IMG/VR virus record: IMGVR_UViG_3300025141_000792
Location: 1-23,208 of that record
Length of the DNA: 23,208 nucleotides
Strand: one strand, 5' to 3'
From: a virus
Position 1 is the stretch's first letter; every line of letters starts with the position of its first letter. Position numbers and translations under genes: made by a program. The notes under the pieces were generated by a model. That model worked only from the letters and a program-made list of their open reading frames with translations, ran no database searches and was not told the DNA's origin. This document shows, piece by piece, positions 9,701 through 15,034 of the stretch.

Positions 9701-10793
9701 GGCCAACGGAATGTTGCAGGAGATTAAAAATTCTGCTGAATTTAAATTAATGTACGATTATCTTTTTCCGATGAGAAGGTATATGGCCATGGCAACAATA
9801 ATGGCCTCTGACGGACTTTCCACCTTTATTAGTAATCCCACCGATGTTTTAGATAGAACCAAACAGTCTCTGTCTAGCATAATTGACAACATATCAAATT
9901 CCACAGATTTTAAACACTTGCCTGATCCTGTTGCGAACTTGCTGGCCGACCGCGCTCTACGAGCCGAGGCTGGTACCGGAGCAAAAGAGCCTGATATGAC
10001 AAAAGAGATCTTGAAAATTGTTCTTAGAACTCCGTTACTAGTTCTTAAGGGATTCGTCGAGATCACAGACCCAGCGATTATAACTGCCAAGAGAATTATA
10101 GATATTTCAAATGCTGTGGCAGTAAATACCCTTGCAGCGGTTAAACAAGGCATCGCTACTGCTAAAAGAATTGTTCAGTCTGGTATTGATGCTGCGAGAC
10201 AAATACTGCAGCAGCTAGAAATGCAGCTTAGCATCGGTATCGGTTTTGCAAAATCAGCCGTCGCGACGTTACCAACTATTAAAACTAGCGACGGGCCTGA
10301 AAAACTTTCCGATTACGTCATAATAGACAATTCCGGCGACATAGAAAACTGGGTATTGGAAATCAAGCCTCTCCCCGAGGATTTTACATCAGACGATCCT
10401 GAGATGGAAACAAAGTGGGCTGAGTTCACCGAGGAGTTTGATAAATTAATTGAACTGAGGCAGGAATATGTTGATAATAAGAGTAAATTAAGCGAATTGG
10501 AGAAGAAAAAAGCAGAAATCGTGAAAGAAGGCGAAGAAAAAGTAAAAGAAGCGGAACAACGCCTCAAGTCTGTCTATCAATCGCCGTATTTATTGCCGGG
10601 CGTTTGGTCGGCTATGATGCCATCAGTTATTCCTTATGGCGGCGGAATCAACCCGTATCCTATGCCTTTGCCTTTCGTGAGTACCTTCCCGGGCATGATT
10701 TATCTCGCTATACTATTTATAGATGCGATGGACGAGAAATTGCACGACGATATACAAAACACTAAAGATCCAAATTGCGAGGATCAACTTTAG
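795..10793 (+). CDS. Giant virion structural protein, 3332 residues, function unknown
   Basis: A single open frame of 10 kb encodes a protein of about 370 kDa. The ATG at 795 is the only reasonable start; its Shine-Dalgarno is weak (AAGG at 777-780). Visible parts: an SH3-like beta stretch (about 95-155, with GTWVGFIALD); a coiled-coil-like helix (391-441) before a Gly-rich linker (IRGGGGTSGG, about 466); a hydrophobic helix near 1089-1117; a Cys-containing helical region (1130-1380); amphipathic helices with repeated AKRI motifs (about 3090-3160); a charged coiled coil (3204-3261); and a Pro/Gly/aromatic tail with PYGGGINPYPMPLP and a hydrophobic GMIYLAILFIDAM stretch. No enzymatic motif was recognised and there is no signal peptide. 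It lies directly upstream of gp25, so a baseplate, hub or internal tail role is likely. It is not an obvious tape measure, because most of it is not heptad-like. Three short GC-rich islands interrupt its AT-rich sequence. The role remains inference. Confidence 0.72.
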   Translation: MAEIEDKKKEVAPLEKVPKELGPTTIFCDPNLESSLQFETNQDHYIGRLEGEDGIFSSPYLPVRLQPAEEDLERGWDEPDFGVLDNDGDIVTEAEDKSQVGIKVPLGLEITVTEIVQSKTGTWVGFIALDPRADDLDDVFADNTRTLYTKAEYVRIKEDSVPGNTDPYLSERVAKGDFLAESTSGVAGAATIAPGENENWVRLEPEDVKFQYFNFYFYNQSLADRGQIPNDDGRIIYDLESIDNFQSLRYSEGYFYFIVGSAPRKTEAEIINSSKQGYDLFEDELEEKKIAEKIVTHDEIKNTAWDNLLEYLGRSEASAKTSYIENLKDKYFVQVARKTNTQTPDPSNEKILFAIRAEYIDSLPRNPRLFKNNFKAGSTFLRGNNYAVSFPVSEIKKRCETITKTLKDLKSKIDASKLSIENANESEYDMQAQIKFMEEVPEIFKEFLGRQSFPLSSNKSRIYELIRGGGGTSGGSEVTNDNLSALDFNVGSDLPAEHFIQLGIKDNGEIAGNARETISYVLFSPGPGSLVGADASDTQDLFYFDPFITQDDIDFSDVPRSALSLNIALPWLREKFEGVYGSRALHLLLSYEKSNKFFGASDTEENWMEYLSKYMVPPVRIHLSKQLRVDDEPLECDELIKKLNKAGPILTPEERLLQEQLYNNPDCMVAYYDKFSKATPAVSPGMSKRELEKKAKKTESGGNVLDNQYVKVLYTGFFNALDTNSITALIMACLQKKLGVALTAEAICETAIIKLVESTGADSVEKAMLANALLAPDSESSQLFLKVYGDGPPFAPSFKGRVRFKGPKKNTVNEPGQLLPELDQSYNNAGIATSMLMSDRASVLTLNLDPVEEEDSLRIKSAAIEAVKSLEKSGQTVNLIPAIKGYADNKYVEEKAWEDGTDVLKTTKKIALAAASFGKPIPVYYSQVEIDNERARLKTLGYTKAETDSVLVASGYLVPDPNQYEVVLGDGKVSSTPPGGQSGATGLQPYNYSAVEDARVVEQNAENWLNYMKRTIGLASICELIVGDVLDGLQSLIRDPGAFFNGGGAGWWDSLLEGLKRQFSPPVPTLKFPDSLATDNHMGDYGEKLLKTILAMVAQMLGQIVNLLLKNALEQCLEEDSDLGPAGRKPAPGPDVPFPAIEASNLPTIRGLSNADMVAWIKDILDNVSTGQLCALLRGDATRQTLRACVSRTKSNWIKIYNGGMDTIQDIESTFRKIGESIDLDICNVVESPTLVNNLCDAIFDRDARCSTLLEAGLTKEECEQQINQEIEDLKSRVSGLASLSLLDTSPLENSFPPICGENGNFTVPPGVKDTMDRITDNILTNVKGSLMVDLEGLKFFSDPPRALKAVTDPEELKRAHSAFLKLAQKPNKKKCLAFIGDPQNHYSDNNIEQSTGYIIYPLTYNSVTPNGDSSVLNSSLEELIPLHVGLLNEEDDSDLIAGSIAEKLNSSVKNDVSSYINSKLDAKKPEEIPSLLINDELNSEYAKQIKIKNLDSLTVAQNQLFKAPLYEASRQSNTYENFPGNQNTYYGSEMNKFNLTLMATADPILFYSYKKQRRVLSRTWTLDTKLKDIDNRPQTWYYMMQAYTGVHLPILDDDDGAWPRRNFPMSGWIEDYDFWLDEFDPENPAEIYSGTGFGPAAIEAVNSDGAARNWWPLYKNSPGLRNLVKIIKNLYEDFGKKPFKFKELTPGNNQKIDEFEFNLAVAFMELTVAEATGLQYDVVQDKFPNISNYFDDSSEVIFGTYKNPTLNLIEPLDKHAPETRIKDGKFWFRAIPALTRWTQIDDTGETPGSITLLDAVAIIANFKSTTSVTLDETFKQTQRWGEYEFYYPHFLVFDKLFRDPKSSLNAPPQEIIEAFSSVGAKVNQDLYDSLNFIPKSVMPASLRGEKVATEDGFITYTDPSPDVQDVLVSDAEDIKKSGLYNPNILKYELPSKIVSAVATGGLTEEMQEAIGSINPEAQLSALADQLETTSIEKSLIYQNTITPLSENSNIQINEVKNISKLVKGTVTPFPEYPYIDPDVLGAIEEMTLDDFTSGQLVSLISTQQNYAAGSKLDIYSSEELDGDIFETGVGAGVESLAVFNLKEFYKIFDYGQWLFDQPDVIHAAEWQSYLLGSDSWIKLNLGWGTADGMPPPTLAEINNIKTEKEFLQLLKAFNDDYLLDQELTPILLNDDQANNLANSLIEQPENVGSVILDKTNAKYLPGDPAIPPAVIVADNRITNETYNFNFAGKLAPDVHDLIESLYPGDKSLSLSFQGDYNELYKDFDLEPDNYKAQIFSQLLSKKLDDKLQQYLPTNASFNDENLKEIKQFLAIEGFSALQYAYSTQMFAKMKASRLHNRGFMKKIWKKILKSPLVSEGIDPRCENVLEKIGAPTDTLSRDTETDFFKIEEIKPKIIELYEKSLCKDIYEANIDGQNSTRVSLLEGMVRLVVKVYTLEMCLASVIAWDSFDLEDVFKDTSMAAIILQSISEDFDIEFLSFFATDMLRKENNLTDIQLARLRLGVDGAPQSSMEYLIGLEAESISTVVKNMFVNSFPLSTDLRISLLKNSDPDYANDFSKEIINSNEYSVDFVAEAGALTGSTGPLEVISDARMHDNIYTMNFGSGRKNPYVGIGGPAVPNFDFDRSQADVFGLEAERGVRSQNNKNYLHSLPMNWYHDLPKYIYPSISYSDWKDKAWNLNSSNTLYTGEKINNLLYIQRQYLARTDAFSLENSLETSHGNNLNRTFGNIIFEPYVKIQDWGPEEERDFKAEVYSNLDLNGEPCDQAVLIETFNIEDYLEIIDDKINIKRDEQNNAFKSHIYGNVPLSAWSYFYNSYFLKSVNESPALTALFNNFGLKPFFKKVSFGMRMSYITANPGLNKSPLIESLDVQSASTPLKNVKSILGRRPYYVENEVPVVLYELQIPIVEVEKEISSINGSQSFVIENSELIPFSELGIGPGNKDGEVHYTIQDPGAIIKNPHQFFYDKLANGMLQEIKNSAEFKLMYDYLFPMRRYMAMATIMASDGLSTFISNPTDVLDRTKQSLSSIIDNISNSTDFKHLPDPVANLLADRALRAEAGTGAKEPDMTKEILKIVLRTPLLVLKGFVEITDPAIITAKRIIDISNAVAVNTLAAVKQGIATAKRIVQSGIDAARQILQQLEMQLSIGIGFAKSAVATLPTIKTSDGPEKLSDYVIIDNSGDIENWVLEIKPLPEDFTSDDPEMETKWAEFTEEFDKLIELRQEYVDNKSKLSELEKKKAEIVKEGEEKVKEAEQRLKSVYQSPYLLPGVWSAMMPSVIPYGGGINPYPMPLPFVSTFPGMIYLAILFIDAMDEKLHDDIQNTKDPNCEDQL

Positions 10794-10800
10794 GGGGGTG
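10791..10800 (+). promoter_or_regulatory. Strong Shine-Dalgarno for the gp25-like gene
   Basis: The stop codon TAG of the giant gene runs straight into a block of six G (AGGGGGGTG, 10792-10800), ending 8 bases before the ATG at 10807. It is the strongest ribosome binding site in the window. It would allow gp25 to be translated independently of the 10 kb gene in front of it, which would suit a small protein needed in many copies. Confidence 0.75.
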
Positions 10801-10806
10801 AACTAG

Positions 10807-11202
10807 ATGAACGGTATTGGGCCAAAATTACCACTACAAAGAGATGATATAGATGGGGCATATACGCTCATCGACGTTTACGCTGAAGAAATAAAACAAA
10901 ACTTTAAAAATCTCCTCTTAACATCGCCCGGTGAAAGAATGATGAACCCTGATTTCGGGGTTGGCTTAAGAAACTTTCTGTTTGAGCCTGAGCCGCGAGT
11001 GTCGGGCATGATAAGGCAGAGAATAGCAGGCCAGGTTACAAAATACATGCCTTTTGTAAAAATAAATAAACTACTTTTTAACCACGGCATTGACCCAAAC
11101 ACAGCAACTGACTCCAACGTATTGTCAATTCTTATAGAGTTTGAGGTGCCAAGTATAAATTTACAGTCCAGTTTAGAAGTGCAGGCCGAGGATATTAGCT
11201 AA
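10807..11202 (+). CDS. Baseplate wedge protein, gp25/GpW family
   Basis: The protein is 131 residues, almost the length of T4 gp25 (132). It carries the hallmark of the GpW/gp25 family at residues 36-61: LLLTSPGERMMNPDFGVGLR followed by NFLFEP. The family is often described as lysozyme-like in databases, but gp25 is a structural wedge subunit that links the baseplate to the first sheath ring and has no proven enzymatic role. The beta-alpha pattern after the motif (IRQRIAGQVTKYMPFVKINKL, then a final strand LSILIEFEVPS) is also typical. The start is fixed by the strong Shine-Dalgarno at 10792-10800. The next gene begins on the base after its stop, and gp25 and gp6 are adjacent or near neighbours in most contractile tail clusters. 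Identity is near certain. Confidence 0.95.
   Translation: MNGIGPKLPLQRDDIDGAYTLIDVYAEEIKQNFKNLLLTSPGERMMNPDFGVGLRNFLFEPEPRVSGMIRQRIAGQVTKYMPFVKINKLLFNHGIDPNTATDSNVLSILIEFEVPSINLQSSLEVQAEDIS
11188..11192 (+). promoter_or_regulatory. Shine-Dalgarno for the gp6-like gene, inside the gp25-like gene
   Basis: GAGGA lies 10 bases before the ATG at 11203 and within the last codons of the gp25-like gene. The two genes abut (TAA then ATG with no gap), so translation of the two wedge subunits is probably coupled. Confidence 0.6.
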
Positions 11203-12999
11203 ATGTCAAAGAAAAATAAAAAATTAATTAAATATACCGATCGCGAATTTAACGATATTAAGCAAAGTTTAGTCAATTATGCACGTAGGTATTATCCGGA
11301 TGTATATAAAGACTTCTCCGAGGCCTCTTTTGGATCTTTGATGTTAGATACGGTGGCATATGTTGGAGATATGCTTTCGTTTTATTTGGATTATCAAGCG
11401 AACGAATCATTTTTAGACACAGCAATTGAATACGATAACATTTTGAGACTTGGTGAACAAGTTGGGTATAAGCAACCTCTTCGTTCGAACTCTTTTGGTT
11501 TAATTTCGATATATGTTTTAGCTCCTTCTGTTGACGGCGGCTCCACTCCTGATACAAATTATTTGCCCGTCTTGGCAAAAGGCAGCAAATTTTCTACTAT
11601 AGATGGGCGCACCTTTTCTCTTATAGATGACGTCGATTTTGCAAATCCGGACAATGAAATTGTAGTCGCAACTCAGAACGCGGCAGACGGTAAGCCAACA
11701 TCATACGCTGTTAAGACAGTAGGGCGCGTAATTTCAGGAGAGGTAAAAACTGAAACTGTAAGTGTAAGTAATTTCAAAAGATTTCTAACCATACCGTTGT
11801 CAGACCCAGACATTACAGAGGTTGTGTCAATCGTCGATTCAGAGGGTCATGAATATTTTGAGGTTGAATATCTATCACAAGATACAATTTTTAGATCCGT
11901 GGTAAACAAGGATCCAGAAACCAGAAGGTATGTACCAGACGTAATGGTAACAACCTCTGCTCCAAGAAGATTTACAACTTTTAATCGTTTTGGAACAATA
12001 AATGTAAAATTTGGCTATGGATCAGAAAATAACCTTAAAACAGATAACACTATACACCCTTCTAATGTCGTTCTAAAAATGCACGGTCGCGACTATGAAA
12101 CAGACGCGTCGTTTGATCCTTCAAAGTTGGTGGAGACTAGTAAATTTGGAATAGCGCCTGCTAATACCACGCTAACAATCACATACAGAACTAATTCATC
12201 TGATAATGTGAACGTTGCAACAAGAGCTTTGTCAGAAGTTTCGAGACCAATTTTTATTTTTGGCTCGGATGCTACAAATAGCTCAAAAATAGCGACTCTG
12301 AGAGAAAGTATAGAGGTTGTTAACGAAGAACCAATCACAGGCGATGTGTCAGTCCCAACAGTCTCTGAATTAAAACAAAGAGTCAACGATGTTTTTTCGT
12401 CGCAGAATAGAGCGGTGACGGCTAGTGACTATGAGGCTTTGGTATACAGGATGCCCGGCCGCTTTGGTTCTATAAAAAGAGCGCGTATATATAGAGACCA
12501 AGACTCTTTTAAGAGAAATTTAAATCTATATGTTCTTTCAGAGGATGCGGACGGTAATTTTATGAAAAGTAGCCAATTGTTGAAAAACAACATTAAAACA
12601 TGGCTCAACAATCATAGAATGATAAACGACACGATAGATATTTTAGACGCTAGAATAATCAATATCAGGATTAATTTTGCTGCTGTAGTGGACTACAGTC
12701 AAGATAAAGTTGAGGCACTAAATGTAGCTTTAACAGAAATCGAAAATATGTTTTCGCAAAGGCTCGACATCGGCCAGCCGATCTACATATCGAAAATCTA
12801 CGATATTTTGAACAATCTAGACGAAATTGTTGATGTAACAAATGTACAAATAACAAATGAGTCTGGAGGAAGGTACTCTGATCAGATTTTAAATCTTAAG
12901 GAGTATATATCTGCAGACGGCAGGATTCTATATGCTCCAGAAAACACAGTGTATGAGCTAAAATATCCTAATCTAGATATTAAGGGAACTATTAGATAA
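11203..12999 (+). CDS. Baseplate wedge protein, gp6/GpJ (baseplate J-like) family
   Basis: The protein is 598 residues; T4 gp6 has 660. The N-terminal part (11-63) has the family signature: YTDREFNDIKQSLVNYARRY, then EASFGSLMLDTVAYVGDML and SFYLDYQANESF. The C-terminal half has the baseplate-J pattern: a segment NRAVTASDYEALVYRMPGRF near residue 402, a strand-rich RARIYRD...LNLYVLS stretch, and a late IENMFSQRLDIGQPIYISKI motif. In T4 and P2-like tails this protein dimerises and joins gp7/GpI to build the wedge ring that opens during sheath contraction. It follows gp25 directly and overlaps the next start by one base (TAATG), so it is in the same operon. No disruption is visible and the length is normal for the family, in contrast to its oversized neighbours. 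Confidence 0.95.
   Translation: MSKKNKKLIKYTDREFNDIKQSLVNYARRYYPDVYKDFSEASFGSLMLDTVAYVGDMLSFYLDYQANESFLDTAIEYDNILRLGEQVGYKQPLRSNSFGLISIYVLAPSVDGGSTPDTNYLPVLAKGSKFSTIDGRTFSLIDDVDFANPDNEIVVATQNAADGKPTSYAVKTVGRVISGEVKTETVSVSNFKRFLTIPLSDPDITEVVSIVDSEGHEYFEVEYLSQDTIFRSVVNKDPETRRYVPDVMVTTSAPRRFTTFNRFGTINVKFGYGSENNLKTDNTIHPSNVVLKMHGRDYETDASFDPSKLVETSKFGIAPANTTLTITYRTNSSDNVNVATRALSEVSRPIFIFGSDATNSSKIATLRESIEVVNEEPITGDVSVPTVSELKQRVNDVFSSQNRAVTASDYEALVYRMPGRFGSIKRARIYRDQDSFKRNLNLYVLSEDADGNFMKSSQLLKNNIKTWLNNHRMINDTIDILDARIINIRINFAAVVDYSQDKVEALNVALTEIENMFSQRLDIGQPIYISKIYDILNNLDEIVDVTNVQITNESGGRYSDQILNLKEYISADGRILYAPENTVYELKYPNLDIKGTIR
12982..12987 (+). promoter_or_regulatory. Shine-Dalgarno for the DNRLRE protein gene, inside the gp6-like gene
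   Basis: AAGGGA ends 11 bases before the ATG at 12999, which overlaps the TAA of the gp6-like gene by one base. The arrangement points to translational coupling. Confidence 0.55.
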
Positions 13000-15008
13000 T
13001 GGCGATTAAAAAATACAAAGCTACGAAAGACAACACTATTACTAACGCGTTCAAGCTAGACCTAAGCACTAGAGCAACTGGTTCTAATATGGGCTCTTCT
13101 GATATTTTAGAGGTATTTTCGATCTATGGGCAGCAGACTAGTACTTCGGCTGAATTGTCTAGGGTTTTACTACAGTTTCCCATAAGCACTATTTCTGCTG
13201 ATCGCACTGCGGGAAACGTTCCTGCTTCTGGTAGCGTAAATTTCTTTTTAAGAGTTTTTAACGCTAGACATTCTGAGCAACTACCCACCAATATTACATT
13301 TAATGTCCTAGCTGTATCACAATCTTGGCAGGAGGGTACCGGCTTAGACATGGAATCGTATCTTGATATAACTAAAGATAGCATAGCTGGCTCAAACTGG
13401 ATAAATGCTACTAGTGATACCGCAAAAGCCACACTAATTAACGCGATTGATATAAGCGGTCATGCTAACGGTGATAAGTTTACTATGAAGGTACCATCCA
13501 TCGCCGGTGGCGACGACGTTACCTACACTTTTTTGTTTGATACCACCACCAATGTTAATAACGACACTGGCGCCAATACTTTTGGCATTTCAAGACAAAT
13601 TGTTGCTGACGACGGCGCTCTGCGAGATGCTCTTGTCGACGCTATAAATGGCGTTGCTAATAGCGCTGTTAAATACGCCGACGCCGACACAGGCGCCGGT
13701 TCTACATTGACAGCTGGTACAATAGGTCTCACAGCAAAAGCGGGAACTGGTGCTTATACCGTTACTTTAACTATGGACACTAACGGATCCGCAGGAAACG
13801 TGGCCAATGTTTTGACCGCGGTAACAAATTTTGCGGAGGGAGATAAACTTATTGTCACCGCTTTTACCGGCGGGGATGGCCCATGGGCTAGTGCTGGTGG
13901 CCACTATCACTCCTCTTCTTACACCTCTGGCTCAACCATGCCAAACTATACAAAGACTTTTTCGAAAGGTTACGAAGATTTGGAGCTTGATATTACAGCG
14001 ATGGTAGAAGAGTGGGTTGCCGGCACTCAAGAAAATTATGGTTTGGGGCTATTTCTAACTTCTAGCCAGGAAGCGTATGTTTCAAATTCTGCTGGCACCG
14101 ACGACGGCGCTATTTTGCATAATGCTGCGGGCACAAGATCAAGCTTTTACACAAAAAGGTTTTTTTCTAGATCTAGTGAATTCTTTTTCAAGGTGCCTGT
14201 TATTGAAGCCAGATGGGATTCCACAACAAAAGACCAAAGAGGCGACTTCTTTTACAGCAGTTCTCTTGCGCCCGCTGCCGACAATTTGAATAAGATTTAT
14301 CTTTATAATTATGTAAGAGGAGAGCTAAAAAATATACCGAACATAGGAAGCGGCGAGATATTAGTTAGTATCTACTCTGGTTCATCAGACGATACAGAGC
14401 CAAGCGGATCTAAGCTAAATCTCTCTGTTGGCGGAGGTGTTGCTAGCGCTGGAGATTTAAACGTTACCGGCAACTACGTTTCAACAGGAATATACTCTGC
14501 ATCTTTTGCTTTTACTGGTTCCTCTACTTTAAAAACGATTTATGATGTTTGGCATAGTGATGGAACTGAGTATAATACGGGTTCCATTAAGCCACTAACT
14601 CTTTCATCCCCGAATTGGAATAGTTACCAGCAATATGTATCAAAGATCACAAATCTTAAACCTAAATACACAAAAAACGAACAAGCACGCTTTAGAGTAT
14701 TTGCTCGCCCACGGAATTACAATCCAGTTATATATTCACGTGTAATAAAAGAAATAGATAACACCACTATTCGCAAAGGATCGTACGAGATATTAAGAAT
14801 GGTTGACGAAAGAACTGTTATAAATAATTCTACAGGAAGCGCGACTAACCATACTTATTTATCTTATGACGTTTCTGGAAGTTACTTTGACTTAGACATG
14901 TCTCTGTTGGAGCCGGGCTATATGTATGGTATTAAATTACTTTATCATGTTGCTGGGCAATGGCGAGAGCAAGAAGAAGTGTTTAAATTTAGAGTTGAAG
15001 ATAATTAA
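12999..15008 (+). CDS. DNRLRE-domain virion protein with an inserted domain
   Basis: The protein is 669 residues. The N-terminus (ATKDNTITNAF, then RVLLQFPIS, FFLRVFNA) and the pattern SWQEGTGLDME...SNW...PWASAGGHY...YEDLELDITAMVEEWVAGTQ match the DNRLRE beta-sandwich family, found on many secreted and surface proteins and thought to bind carbohydrate or stabilise fibres. Between residues about 138 and 294 the domain is interrupted by a Thr/Ala/Gly/Asp-rich beta segment (NGDKFTMKVPS, LTMDTNGSAGN, FTGGDG) that looks like an independent fold. A second beta-rich part follows (about 430-669), with GIYSASFAFTG and the final YGIKLLYHVAGQW...FKFRVE. It sits between gp6 and a gp7/GpI-like gene, so it is probably attached to the baseplate wedge. 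There is no signal peptide or enzyme motif. The DNRLRE call is from pattern recognition, not a profile search. Confidence 0.75.
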   Translation: MAIKKYKATKDNTITNAFKLDLSTRATGSNMGSSDILEVFSIYGQQTSTSAELSRVLLQFPISTISADRTAGNVPASGSVNFFLRVFNARHSEQLPTNITFNVLAVSQSWQEGTGLDMESYLDITKDSIAGSNWINATSDTAKATLINAIDISGHANGDKFTMKVPSIAGGDDVTYTFLFDTTTNVNNDTGANTFGISRQIVADDGALRDALVDAINGVANSAVKYADADTGAGSTLTAGTIGLTAKAGTGAYTVTLTMDTNGSAGNVANVLTAVTNFAEGDKLIVTAFTGGDGPWASAGGHYHSSSYTSGSTMPNYTKTFSKGYEDLELDITAMVEEWVAGTQENYGLGLFLTSSQEAYVSNSAGTDDGAILHNAAGTRSSFYTKRFFSRSSEFFFKVPVIEARWDSTTKDQRGDFFYSSSLAPAADNLNKIYLYNYVRGELKNIPNIGSGEILVSIYSGSSDDTEPSGSKLNLSVGGGVASAGDLNVTGNYVSTGIYSASFAFTGSSTLKTIYDVWHSDGTEYNTGSIKPLTLSSPNWNSYQQYVSKITNLKPKYTKNEQARFRVFARPRNYNPVIYSRVIKEIDNTTIRKGSYEILRMVDERTVINNSTGSATNHTYLSYDVSGSYFDLDMSLLEPGYMYGIKLLYHVAGQWREQEEVFKFRVEDN

Positions 15009-15034
15009 TTATGTATACAAAGTTGGGCTAATTT

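Noticed and set aside
4046-10153. Reverse-strand open frames inside the giant gene, the longest at 4046-4414, 6398-6775 and 9758-10153
   Set aside because: They lie antisense to a clearly coding frame, show low-complexity Ser/Leu-rich products with no recognisable motifs, and have no visible ribosome binding sites in context.
14077-14289. Forward 70-codon frame within the DNRLRE gene
   Set aside because: Out of frame with a coherent protein domain; no Shine-Dalgarno or recognisable product.
14819-14826. TATAAATA, identical to the T4 late promoter consensus, about 210 bases before the ATG at 15035
   Set aside because: About one copy per strand is expected by chance at this composition, it lies inside a coding region, and no such motif precedes the other genes.
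15011-15031. ATG at 15011 in the 26-base gap before the 1929-residue gene
   Set aside because: It opens a frame of six codons ending in TAA; no evidence that it is a leader peptide.
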